Below are positions 25,319 to 34,297 of a stretch of 64,000 bases of DNA, piece by piece. A model generated the notes under the pieces. It saw only the letters and a list, made by a program, of their open reading frames with translations. It was not told the DNA's origin and did no database searches. The DNA lies in assembly GCA_036525185.1 (NCBI GenBank), contig DATDAW010000006.1, positions 1 through 64,000 of the forward strand, written 5' to 3'. Both the position numbers and the translations under genes were made by a program. This DNA comes from DATDAW01 sp036525185. Lineage in GTDB: Bacteria > Verrucomicrobiota > Verrucomicrobiia > Chthoniobacterales > DASVRZ01. Positions within the stretch are counted from its first letter, which is position 1. Every line of letters begins with the position of its first letter.

Positions 25319-28300
25319 ATGAGACTCGACCAATCTGCCTCTGACATCGCTGAAACTTACGCCGGTTCGCTCTACAGACCTGAGCACGAACACGACGCTT
25401 GCGGTGTCGGTCTCGTCGCGGACATCGAAGGGCGACGCTCCAATTCCATCCTGCGTGCGGGGCTGACTTCGCTGTGCAGGCTAGCGCACCGTGGTGCACT
25501 GGATGCCGACGAAAAAACTGGCGACGGTGCAGGTGTCCAAACGCAGATTCCATACAAATTCTTCCGCAAGGAACTCGCAAAGACAGGTCAACAACTCTAC
25601 GACGACGAAGATCTGGCTGTAGGTTTTATCTTTTTCCCGCACGACAATGCTTATCAGCAGGCGCGCGCGAAGGCGATCATCGAGGAAGTTATCGAAGAAC
25701 GGGGCATTTTCCTCTTCGGCTGGCGCGAAGTTCCCATCAATATCCGCGTGCTGGGTGCCAAGGCTCAGAGCACGATGCCCCGCATCGAACAGGTCCTGCT
25801 CGGGCGTCCTGCGGGAATGTCCGGTGACGAGTACGAACGCCGCCTCTTTCTCGCGCGCAACGAGATCGAAAAAATAGCCGCAGCAGATGGAATCAAGAAT
25901 TTTTACATCGCGTCATTTTCGTCGCGGATCATCTGTTACAAGGGCCTGCTGATTTCGCCGTCGCTCGAAAAATTCTACAAAGATCTTTCCGATCCGACTT
26001 ACGAAACGGCCATCTGCGTTTACCACCAGCGTTATAGCACGAACACATTTCCTACCTGGTCTCTGGGCCAGCCGTTCCGGCTCATGGCGCACAATGGCGA
26101 GATCAATACCGTTCGAGGCAACCGCAACTGGATGAAAGCCCGCGAGGCTGAACTTACGGCTGAATATTGGGGCGAAGACATCGATCTCCTTAAACCGATC
26201 ATCCAGCCTGGTGGTTCTGATTCGGCCAGCCTCGATAATGCCTTGGAGGCGCTGGTGATGTCCGGTCGCGACATTACCCATGCCATGGCGATGCTTGTTC
26301 CACCAGCCTGGCGAAAGGATAAGACGCTTACTCCGGAGCTGCGGGCTTTTTATCAATACAACAGCGGCTTCAACGAGCCTTGGGACGGTCCCGCCGCTCT
26401 CGTTTTCAATGACGGCCTTATCGCTGGTGCGTGCCTGGACCGCAACGGCCTTCGTCCTGCACGCTATAAAGTCACCAAAGACGGTGTGTTCCATCTCGGC
26501 TCCGAGGTGGGGTGTTTTGAGATTGATGACGCCAACATCGCTCAAAAAGGCCGCCTTGGACCCGGTGAAATGATTGCCGTCGATACGGTCGCCAAGAAGC
26601 TGCTGCGGGATCGGGAAATCAAGACAACACTTGCGACCGATAAACCTTATAAACAGTGGATTGACGAAAACATGGTCTGGCTCGAAAAAGCCGCGCCGGG
26701 TCCAATTGTGCCACTCGCGGGGGAGCTCGACATCCTGACGCTTACACAGAAGCAGATTTCCTTCGGTTACACCTCCGAAGAGCTGGAAATGATCATCAAA
26801 CCCATGCTCAAGGATGGCTCTGAAGGCATAGGATCCATGGGCGATGACGCTCCGCTGGCGGTGCTGTCGCTCCAGCCTCGGCTGCTTTACACGTATTTCA
26901 GCCAGCTCTTCGCGCAGGTCACCAATCCGCCGATTGACCCGATTCGCGAGAAACTGGTCATGTCCCTCAATACGAGCATGGGCTGGCGGCGTAATCTGTT
27001 CGGCGAGACCCCCGAACACGCCAAGCTGATCGAATCGCCTTCGCCGATCTTGCTCGATCATGAACTCGAATTCTTAAAGAGTTTTCAGGATCCCGCCTTC
27101 AAGCTTGCCACCATCGACGCGCTCTGGCCCGTTTCCGAGGGACCGGAAGGCCTCAAGAAAGCGGTGGAAAAAGTTTGTGTGGATGCCGAGACTGCCGTTG
27201 ACAACGGCGCCCGGCTCATCCTGCTATCCGATCGTGGCGTTGACGCCAGTCATGTTGCGGTGCCAATGCTCATCGCCACCGGAGCGGTTCACCATCACCT
27301 CACGCGTGTTGGCAAGCGCATGAAAGCGAGCATCTTATGCGAAACCGGTGAGGCTCGGGACGTTCACCAGATCGCCTGTCTCATTGGCTACGGCGCAAGC
27401 TCGGTCAACCCGTATCTCGGTTTCGATACACTCCGCGAGATCATCGAACGCGGCCAAAGCGGTCCGGTGACGGATTATGCCGTTGCCGTCAAGAACTATC
27501 GCAGTGCCATCGAGAAAGGCTTGCTCAAGATCATGTCCAAAATGGGCATTTCGCTCGTCAGCAGCTATCGGGGGGCGCAGATTTTCGAAGCGGTCGGCAT
27601 CCACGACGAAGTGATTTCGAAGTGTTTTGAAGGCACCTCTTCGCAGGTTGCAGGCATCGGTTTCAAGGAAATCGCCATCGAAAGTCTTACGCGTCATCAA
27701 CTCGCATTTGGCCCGCCAGCGAATCCCGACGAACCGGTCAAGCCGCCTACGTTAAGTGATCCCGGGTTTTATCGGTTCCGGCGCAATGGCGAGCTGCACG
27801 CCGTCACACCGCCGGTCATCAAGAACTTCCACACCTTCGTAAAATCGAACAAGGCGGAGGATTATAAGGCGTACGTTCAGGCGCTGTTGAATTCGCAGCC
27901 ACATTCGCTACGCAATTTGCTTGAATTTGTCGCGTCGCCAGATGGTCCCGTGCCGCTGGATGAAGTGGAGCCCATTGAAGACATCCGCCGCCGGTTCACA
28001 ACCGCAGGTATGTCGCTAGGCGCGCTCAGCCCCGAAGCGCATGAATGCCTGGCCATCGCAATGAACCAGATTGGCGGCAAGTCGAACTCCGGCGAAGGTG
28101 GCGAAGACCCCGAGCGCTTCACTCGGCGCGAGAATGGCGACCTCGCCAATAGTGCGATCAAGCAAATCGCCGCCGGTCGTTTCGGCGTCGATGCCGCATA
28201 CCTGGCGAGTGCGAAGGAAATCGAGATCAAAATGGCGCAGGGCGCCAAGCCCGGTGAAGGCGGACAATTGCCTGGCCAGAAGGTAACGGTAACGATTGCC

Positions 28301-29914
28301 AAACTTCGGAAAACCGTCCCCGGCGTGATGCTCATTTCGCCGCCGCCGCACCATGACATTTACTCGATCGAAGATTTGGCACAGCTCATTTACGACCTGA
28401 AAATGGTCAATCCACGGGCCCGAATCTGCGTGAAACTCGTCGCTGAAGCTGGCGTAGGTACCATTGCAGCAGGTGTTGCCAAAGCTCACGCCGATATCAT
28501 TCTCGTGAGCGGCCACGAAGGCGGCACAGGCGCTTCGCCGCTCAGCTCCGTGAAACACGCCGGCAGCGCGTGGGAACTTGGCGTCGCCGAGACACATCAA
28601 GTGCTCATGGTCAATGGCTTGCGTAATCGCGTCACTCTGCGCACCGACGGCGGCATGCGCAACGGCGAGGATCTCATTTATGCGACGCTGCTCGGCGCCG
28701 AAGAGTTCAATTTCGGCACCGCCGCGCTCATCGCCGCGGGCTGCGTTTACGTCCGGCAATGCCACGTCAATACATGTCCGGTTGGTGTCGCTACCCAGGA
28801 CGAAAAACTCCGGGCCAAATTCAAAGGCAAGCCGGAGTACATCGTCAACTTCTTCAATGCCGTCGCCAACGAGATGCGGGAAATCATGGCAGCGCTCGGC
28901 TTCCGGACGATCAACGAAATGGTCGGTCGCGTCGATCTGTTGCGGCAAAAGGAAATCCCGGGTCACCCGAAAGCCAACCTGCTCAACCTCAAACCATTGC
29001 TCTTCGATGTGGCCAAGGACGACAATACGATCCCGCGCTACGCCACACGCGATCGCAACGATGGTGCGCACGACCGTCCCCTGGACGACGTGATTCTGCA
29101 GGACGCCAAGGAAGCGATCACTGACGGCGAGTCGATTTCGTTGTCGTATCGAGTGAAGAACATCAATCGGTCGCTGGGAACGAAGGTTTCGGGCGAGATC
29201 GGTTATCAATACGGCGAGGTCGGGCTGCCTGAAGGCACCATCGAGCTGAATTTCAATGGCTCCGCAGGACAGGGGCTTGGGACCTTCCTCGCACCGGGTA
29301 TCCGTATCATATTGACTGGCGAAGCCAATGACTACGTCGGCAAAGGCATGAGCGGCGGTGAAATTGTGGTTCGCCCGCCGGCACGGCGCGGATTCGTTCC
29401 ACACGATAATGTTATCGCCGGCAACACCGTGATGTATGGCGCAACCGGTGGCGGACTATTCCTAAACGGCCGGGCGGGGGAACGTTTTGCTGTGCGCAAT
29501 TCAGGCGGCATCGCCATCGTCGAAGGCATCGGCGACCATGGTTGCGAATACATGACTGGTGGAACAGTCATCGTTCTAGGTCCCACCGGAAAAAATTTCG
29601 GCGCGGGCATGACCGGGGGTGTGGCCTATGTGCTTGATCTCGAGGACAAATTCCCCGAGCGCTACAATCCGGAACTGATCATTCACGAACGCATCACCTC
29701 CCCGGATGAATTGGTGCTTGTTCGCAGCCTGATCTATCGGCATCTGGAACAGACCGAGAGCCCGCGCGCGTGGGAGATTCTTGGCGATTGGCCGTCGTAT
29801 GTGGCGAAATTCTGGAAAGTGCATCCTGTGGCGAACATCAGGAAGGAAGCTGCCGCAGCGGAGCCGATCGAAGAAAAGGTTCCAGCAAAAGCTCCGGAGC
29901 CGGTTCCGGCTTAG
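25319..29914 (+). CDS. gltB: Glutamate synthase, large subunit
   Basis: 1531 residues from the ATG at 25319; a start 69 bp upstream is open but would lengthen the propeptide. The class-II glutamine amidotransferase begins at Cys28 in EHDACGVGLVAD after removal of a short propeptide. The central domain, FMN-binding synthase domain (KSNSGEGGEDPERF, GGTGASPLSSVKHAG) and 3Fe-4S cysteines C1142, C1148 and C1153 (CVYVRQCHVNTC) follow, then the C-terminal beta-helix (GGEIVVRPP, GGTVIVLGPTG). It makes two glutamates from glutamine and 2-oxoglutarate. The small NADPH subunit gltD is not next to it, so it may be elsewhere or electrons may come from ferredoxin. The ACT-domain gene follows. Confidence 0.97.
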   Translation: MRLDQSASDIAETYAGSLYRPEHEHDACGVGLVADIEGRRSNSILRAGLTSLCRLAHRGALDADEKTGDGAGVQTQIPYKFFRKELAKTGQQLYDDEDLAVGFIFFPHDNAYQQARAKAIIEEVIEERGIFLFGWREVPINIRVLGAKAQSTMPRIEQVLLGRPAGMSGDEYERRLFLARNEIEKIAAADGIKNFYIASFSSRIICYKGLLISPSLEKFYKDLSDPTYETAICVYHQRYSTNTFPTWSLGQPFRLMAHNGEINTVRGNRNWMKAREAELTAEYWGEDIDLLKPIIQPGGSDSASLDNALEALVMSGRDITHAMAMLVPPAWRKDKTLTPELRAFYQYNSGFNEPWDGPAALVFNDGLIAGACLDRNGLRPARYKVTKDGVFHLGSEVGCFEIDDANIAQKGRLGPGEMIAVDTVAKKLLRDREIKTTLATDKPYKQWIDENMVWLEKAAPGPIVPLAGELDILTLTQKQISFGYTSEELEMIIKPMLKDGSEGIGSMGDDAPLAVLSLQPRLLYTYFSQLFAQVTNPPIDPIREKLVMSLNTSMGWRRNLFGETPEHAKLIESPSPILLDHELEFLKSFQDPAFKLATIDALWPVSEGPEGLKKAVEKVCVDAETAVDNGARLILLSDRGVDASHVAVPMLIATGAVHHHLTRVGKRMKASILCETGEARDVHQIACLIGYGASSVNPYLGFDTLREIIERGQSGPVTDYAVAVKNYRSAIEKGLLKIMSKMGISLVSSYRGAQIFEAVGIHDEVISKCFEGTSSQVAGIGFKEIAIESLTRHQLAFGPPANPDEPVKPPTLSDPGFYRFRRNGELHAVTPPVIKNFHTFVKSNKAEDYKAYVQALLNSQPHSLRNLLEFVASPDGPVPLDEVEPIEDIRRRFTTAGMSLGALSPEAHECLAIAMNQIGGKSNSGEGGEDPERFTRRENGDLANSAIKQIAAGRFGVDAAYLASAKEIEIKMAQGAKPGEGGQLPGQKVTVTIAKLRKTVPGVMLISPPPHHDIYSIEDLAQLIYDLKMVNPRARICVKLVAEAGVGTIAAGVAKAHADIILVSGHEGGTGASPLSSVKHAGSAWELGVAETHQVLMVNGLRNRVTLRTDGGMRNGEDLIYATLLGAEEFNFGTAALIAAGCVYVRQCHVNTCPVGVATQDEKLRAKFKGKPEYIVNFFNAVANEMREIMAALGFRTINEMVGRVDLLRQKEIPGHPKANLLNLKPLLFDVAKDDNTIPRYATRDRNDGAHDRPLDDVILQDAKEAITDGESISLSYRVKNINRSLGTKVSGEIGYQYGEVGLPEGTIELNFNGSAGQGLGTFLAPGIRIILTGEANDYVGKGMSGGEIVVRPPARRGFVPHDNVIAGNTVMYGATGGGLFLNGRAGERFAVRNSGGIAIVEGIGDHGCEYMTGGTVIVLGPTGKNFGAGMTGGVAYVLDLEDKFPERYNPELIIHERITSPDELVLVRSLIYRHLEQTESPRAWEILGDWPSYVAKFWKVHPVANIRKEAAAAEPIEEKVPAKAPEPVPA

Positions 29915-30073
29915 AACTGAAGAGGGCATTCCGCGTTTCCCGCCTTGGGTGGATGGAAGGTGCTTTTATCGGCAGAAATTGCCGAAGCCTTCCCTCCGCC
30001 GAATGGGATTGCGCTGGTGCCTTGCGAGCTTCTTTAGCTTTCCAATGGGTCGCGCGCTCCTGTAGGCTTAGCC

Positions 30074-30469
30074 ATGCAAACAACCACCCAGCTTGCGCTC
30101 TTTTTAAAGAATGCTCCAGGAACTCTCGCCGCGGTCTGCGACGAGCTGGCGACCAAAGGCATTAATATTTACGCTCTGACCATTTCCGACACGGTGGACC
30201 ATGCCGTTGTGAGGATGATTGTCAGCGACACGGCGAAAGCGCTTCTTTTGCTCGAAGAACACGGCACGCTTGTCGTAGAAAACGAAGTATTGATGATTGA
30301 GAACGACAACAAACCTGGCACGCTTTCTCGTATTGCAAAAAAACTCGCGAGCAAAAACGTGAACATCGAGTACGCGTACCTGGCTACCAGTCCGAAATCG
30401 AAAAAGGGCCTGATGATTTTACGTCCGAGCAACATTAAAAAAGCGTTGGCCGTTCTGGCCGACGAATAG
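30074..30469 (+). CDS. Tandem ACT-domain amino-acid-binding protein
   Basis: 131 residues made of two ACT domains: one from LALFLKNAPGTLAAVCDELATKGINIYALTI and one from VLMIENDNKPGTLSRIAKKLASKNVNIEYAYL. Each has the Gly-Thr-Leu ligand-loop typical of amino-acid sensors. No catalytic domain. Stand-alone proteins of this type are regulators or partners of amino-acid enzymes. Position after gltB suggests sensing in nitrogen or amino-acid metabolism, which is inference. A hairpin TCGGCA-gaaat-TGCCGA at 29969-29985 lies between the two genes. Confidence 0.85.
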   Translation: MQTTTQLALFLKNAPGTLAAVCDELATKGINIYALTISDTVDHAVVRMIVSDTAKALLLLEEHGTLVVENEVLMIENDNKPGTLSRIAKKLASKNVNIEYAYLATSPKSKKGLMILRPSNIKKALAVLADE

Positions 30470-30502
30470 AAGGGAGCAGGGTAGATGGGGATTTTTACAA
30501 CA

Positions 30503-30523
30503 AAAGCGAGATCCTATCGCTTT
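30503..30523 (+). terminator. Weak hairpin after the ACT gene
   Basis: AAAGCGA-gatccta-TCGCTTT forms a 7-bp stem, AT-rich at its base, 34 bp past the stop codon. The following T-run is only three bases, so termination would be weak. Confidence 0.3.
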
Positions 30524-30609
30524 CACGGAAAAGAGCCTGTGCGGCGTATTTTAACAGGAATCAACCGGATGCTTCTTTTTCCAAAGCGGCTGCAGGCAAC
30601 TTCGATTCT

Positions 30610-32742
30610 ATGATCACGAAACCCGGCGTCCCATACCCACTCGGCGCAACCGTCATGGACGGCGGTGTCAATTTTGCCATCTACTCTGACAACGCGAAAG
30701 CCGTCACGCTCTGCCTCTTCAACTCCCCCGATTCACCCACTGAATCCGCCCGAATCCCCCTCGACGAACGCACCGAGAACATCTTTCATGCGTTTCTTCC
30801 GGGCATTACAGCCGGGCAACTCTATGGGTATCGAGTCGACGGCGACTACGATCCGAAGCGCGGCTTCCGGTTCAATCCGGCCAAACTGATGGTCGATCCC
30901 TACGCCAAAGCTATTACCGTTAAAGTCGACTGGTCTCCGGAATTGATGCCGTATTTGATCGCCAAGGCCGAAGATCGTGATCTGACCATCGATGAGCGGG
31001 ACAACGCTTTCGCCGTCCCCAAGGCTGTGGTCGTTGACGATAGAGCGTTCCATTGGGGCAACGACAAACTGGTTAAGCGTTCCTGGTCGGAAACCGTCAT
31101 CTACGAAGTTCATCCCGCAGGCTTTTCCAAACTATGGGATGCCATTCCCGAAAATCAGCGTGGCTCCTATGCTGCCATAGGCAGCAAACCGGCTATCGAC
31201 TATTTCAGGAAGCTTGGAATCACGGCTGTCGAACTGCTTCCCGTCCATGAGCACGTCGATGAAAGCACCCTCGAAGAGCGGGGACTGTCCAATTACTGGG
31301 GCTATAACACGCTTGGATTCTTTGCTCCGCATGGTGCTTATTCCTCGAGCGGCACCGAGGGCCAGCAGGTCACCGAGTTCAAGCAAATGGTGAAGAACCT
31401 GCATGCAGCCGGCCTCGAAGTTATCCTCGACGTTGTTTACAATCACACTTGCGAGGGAAACCACTTCGGTCCGGCCTTCAGCTTCCGCGGCATCGACAAT
31501 CCCTCTTATTACCGGCTTATGCCGGATAATCCGCGGTATTATCGTGATTACACCGGATGCGGAAATACCCCCGACATTACCCATCCGCGAGTGCTCCAAC
31601 TTGTCATGGACAGCCTGCGCTACTGGGTGCAGCAAATGCATGTAGACGGTTTCCGCTTCGATCTCGCGTCCACCCTCACGCGCGAGGCGCATTTGCCTGA
31701 CATGCGAGGCGCGTTCCTCGATGCCATGCATCAGGACCCGGTTTTGTCGCGTGTCAAACTCATCGCCGAGCCATGGGACGTCGGTGAAGCGGGTTATCTC
31801 GTCGGCAATTTCCCCATTCTTTGGAGTGAATGGAACGGGAAATTCCGTGACAGCATACGGCGTTTCTGGAAAAGCGACGGTGGTTTGGTGGCGGAGATCG
31901 CTTACAAACTCAGTGGCAGCCCTGAGTACTATCAAATATCGGGCCGGCGTCCCTACGCATCCGTCAATTTCATTACTGCACACGACGGCTTCACGCTCAC
32001 CGATCTGGTGAGCTACAATGAAAAACACAACCTCGCCAACGGTGAGGAGAACCGCGACGGCGATAATAACAATCTCTCATGGAATTGCGGCGTCGAAGGA
32101 CCGACGGACGATCCGCAAGTCAATTCGCTCCGCGATCGGCAGCGCCGCAATTTTTTAGTGACGCTTTTCCTGTCGCAAGGTGTTCCCATGCTCAATGCTG
32201 GCGACGAATTTGGACGGACGCAGAATGGTAACAACAACATTTACTGTCAGGACAACGAGTTGGGCTGGTTCAGCTGGCAGCGTGATGCAAAAGCCAACGC
32301 GATACAGCGATTTACATCGCGCCTCATCCGATTCCGCCATCAGCATCCCGTTTTCCGCCATACCAAATTTCTCAATGGACGGATGATCGAAGAGGTCGGG
32401 CTCAAGGATGTTACCTGGCTCCATATCACAGGCGAGGAGATGACTGAGGCTCAATGGCACGACCCGCATCTCCGGACCCTGGCCATGATTCTGTGCGGCG
32501 ACGCGCCGCTTTTGCGCGGCGACGACGGCGAACGTTATCGCGACGGGACGTTTTTGCTCTGTTTCAACGCCTCGCCCGAACCGGCCTCGTTTAAACTCGC
32601 CGGTCCGAGCGGCGCATTTTGGAAGCCCGTCCTGGATACGGCTTCGGAGGAAGGCTTCGTGCCTCGGGCCCGCTCTGTGGCCGTGGGCGACGTAGTAGCT
32701 CTTATTGATCACTCGCTGAAGGTTTTTCAGCTGGAACGGTAG
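30610..32742 (+). CDS. glgX: Glycogen debranching enzyme GlgX (GH13 isoamylase type)
   Basis: 710 residues. N-terminal CBM48 (about 5-110, PYPLGATVMDGGVNFAIYSDNA) and a GH13 barrel with motif I DVVYNHT, motif II DGFRFDLAS (nucleophile Asp), motif III LIAEPWDVG (acid Glu) and motif IV TAHDGFTLTDLVSYN. The NNNIYCQDNELGWFSW stretch near 550 is typical of GlgX. It removes alpha-1,6 branches, probably limit-dextrin stubs, during glycogen breakdown. No other glg genes are adjacent; it stands alone, with a stable hairpin after the stop. Confidence 0.95.
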   Translation: MITKPGVPYPLGATVMDGGVNFAIYSDNAKAVTLCLFNSPDSPTESARIPLDERTENIFHAFLPGITAGQLYGYRVDGDYDPKRGFRFNPAKLMVDPYAKAITVKVDWSPELMPYLIAKAEDRDLTIDERDNAFAVPKAVVVDDRAFHWGNDKLVKRSWSETVIYEVHPAGFSKLWDAIPENQRGSYAAIGSKPAIDYFRKLGITAVELLPVHEHVDESTLEERGLSNYWGYNTLGFFAPHGAYSSSGTEGQQVTEFKQMVKNLHAAGLEVILDVVYNHTCEGNHFGPAFSFRGIDNPSYYRLMPDNPRYYRDYTGCGNTPDITHPRVLQLVMDSLRYWVQQMHVDGFRFDLASTLTREAHLPDMRGAFLDAMHQDPVLSRVKLIAEPWDVGEAGYLVGNFPILWSEWNGKFRDSIRRFWKSDGGLVAEIAYKLSGSPEYYQISGRRPYASVNFITAHDGFTLTDLVSYNEKHNLANGEENRDGDNNNLSWNCGVEGPTDDPQVNSLRDRQRRNFLVTLFLSQGVPMLNAGDEFGRTQNGNNNIYCQDNELGWFSWQRDAKANAIQRFTSRLIRFRHQHPVFRHTKFLNGRMIEEVGLKDVTWLHITGEEMTEAQWHDPHLRTLAMILCGDAPLLRGDDGERYRDGTFLLCFNASPEPASFKLAGPSGAFWKPVLDTASEEGFVPRARSVAVGDVVALIDHSLKVFQLER

Positions 32743-32755
32743 ATTAATCAGAGCG

Positions 32756-32793
32756 CTGCCCGCATCGGCCATCCAGCGATGGCCTGACGGCAG
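32756..32793 (+). terminator. Two-tier hairpin after glgX
   Basis: GGCCATC-cagc-GATGGCC (32767-32773 and 32778-32784) is a perfect 7-bp hairpin with a tetraloop. It is enclosed by CTGCC (32756-32760) and GGCAG (32789-32793). It begins 13 bp after the stop but has no T-run, so it may instead stabilise the 3' end. Confidence 0.35.
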
Positions 32794-32954
32794 GATTGTT
32801 CGGGAAAAATCCAGTATTGAATCTCGCAGCCGCCCGGGTTGCAGCCGCGGGGCTGAAAAAAATGCAGCTTCATCGGGATCCGGAAACGTTTCCTGTGTTC
32901 CTCTCTTGCGCGCCACCGCAATCCGCTATTCACTACACGCCCACTTTGCTCTTG

Positions 32955-34259
32955 ATGAAGGTCTCCGATCTACGCGGCATCCTGCAGTACGTTCCTCGAT
33001 TCCGGGAACGCATCTTCGTTATTGCCATCGATGGCGAAGTCCTGGCTTCGCCAAATTTCCAGAATCTGCTCCTCGACATTGCCGTTCTGCGTTCGCTCAA
33101 CATTCGAGTGGTCCTTGTCCACGGTGCTTCCTATCAGGTCGAGCATACTGCCAAAGAGCGTGGCGTCACCATTTCCAATGCCGACGGCACGGGTGTCACC
33201 GACGAAACCACGCTTCAATTGGCGACGGCAGTCGCGATTCGTCTTACGAACGAAGTGATGCAGGGCCTTACCGACGTAGACCTGCGTGCAGCCTACGCCA
33301 ATGCCATCATCGCGCATCCGGCGGGGATCCTGCACGCCGTCGATTTCAAAAATACCGGGCGCGTTGAACGCGTGGACGACCGCTGCCTGGAACTTTTCCT
33401 CGCCGAAGGCATCGTCCCCGTCATTCCGCCCCTCGGATTTGACGGCGAGGGGCGTACGTTTCGAGTCAATTCCGACGCCATCGCCCTCGAAGTCGCTGAA
33501 GCTTTGCACGCCGCAAAAATCATCTTCGTCTCGGCCCATTCCGGCGTCGAAATCGACGGACGCTTCGTCGGCCAGCTTTCGGTTCCGGAGACCGAGGAAC
33601 TGCTGAAGAGCCATCGTGCCAAGTTGCCCGCTGGACTTGCCTCAAAACTCGATCATGCCGCGCGTGCTTGCCGTCTCGGTGTTCCGCGCGTCCATCTGAT
33701 TAATGGCCACCAGAACGAGGCTTTGCTCACGGAGGTTTTCTCGAATCAAGGCATCGGCACGATGGTTTATTCGAACGACTACCAGCAGATCCGGCGCATC
33801 TACAAGAAGGACGTCCGCGGCGTCATGAATCTCATCCGCGAATCGGTGAACAACGAGGAACTCATTTTCCGCACCCGGGCCGACATCATCAATCACATCG
33901 AAGATTATTGGGTGCTAGAGATCGACCGCCGGCTTGTCGGCTGCGTCGCGCTCCACCCATATCCCGACGAATCCAAAGCCGAACTCGCGTGCCTCTACGT
34001 CAGCAAGTCTGCCGAGCATCACGGACATGGTCGAAAATTGATGTCTTTTGTCGAGGACTTGGCCCGGGAAAAGGGGATTCGCGACGTTTTCGCTCTCTCA
34101 ACGCAAGCGTTTAACTATCTCCAGCAGAAGGGCGGTTTCGTGGAAACCACGATCGACAACCTCCCCGAAGCACGCCGTGCGAAGTACGAATCGAGCGGCC
34201 GGAAAAGTAAAATCCTCATCAAGCACATCAAACGAGAATCGGAATTGTTAAATCCGTAG
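32955..34259 (+). CDS. argA: N-acetylglutamate synthase (ArgA type)
   Basis: 434 residues from the ATG at 32955 (MKVSDLRGILQYVPRFRERIFVIAIDG), the usual ArgA start; the open frame upstream is unrelated. Residues 1-280 are an amino-acid-kinase domain (VVLVHGASYQVE, NSDAIALEVAEAL) that binds arginine as feedback inhibitor. Residues 285-434 are a GNAT acetyltransferase with LACLYVSKSAEHHGHGRKLMSFVE for acetyl-CoA binding. It catalyses the first step of arginine synthesis. The gene is monocistronic and faces aspS tail to tail with 38 bp between stops. Confidence 0.93.
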   Translation: MKVSDLRGILQYVPRFRERIFVIAIDGEVLASPNFQNLLLDIAVLRSLNIRVVLVHGASYQVEHTAKERGVTISNADGTGVTDETTLQLATAVAIRLTNEVMQGLTDVDLRAAYANAIIAHPAGILHAVDFKNTGRVERVDDRCLELFLAEGIVPVIPPLGFDGEGRTFRVNSDAIALEVAEALHAAKIIFVSAHSGVEIDGRFVGQLSVPETEELLKSHRAKLPAGLASKLDHAARACRLGVPRVHLINGHQNEALLTEVFSNQGIGTMVYSNDYQQIRRIYKKDVRGVMNLIRESVNNEELIFRTRADIINHIEDYWVLEIDRRLVGCVALHPYPDESKAELACLYVSKSAEHHGHGRKLMSFVEDLAREKGIRDVFALSTQAFNYLQQKGGFVETTIDNLPEARRAKYESSGRKSKILIKHIKRESELLNP

Positions 34260-34297
34260 GGACGTTTCGATGAGGGCGGAATCCGCTGGGTGCGGCA

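Noticed and set aside
28016..29404. 462-codon minus-strand frame opposite gltB
   Set aside because: Antisense shadow; gltB is continuous and complete on the plus strand.
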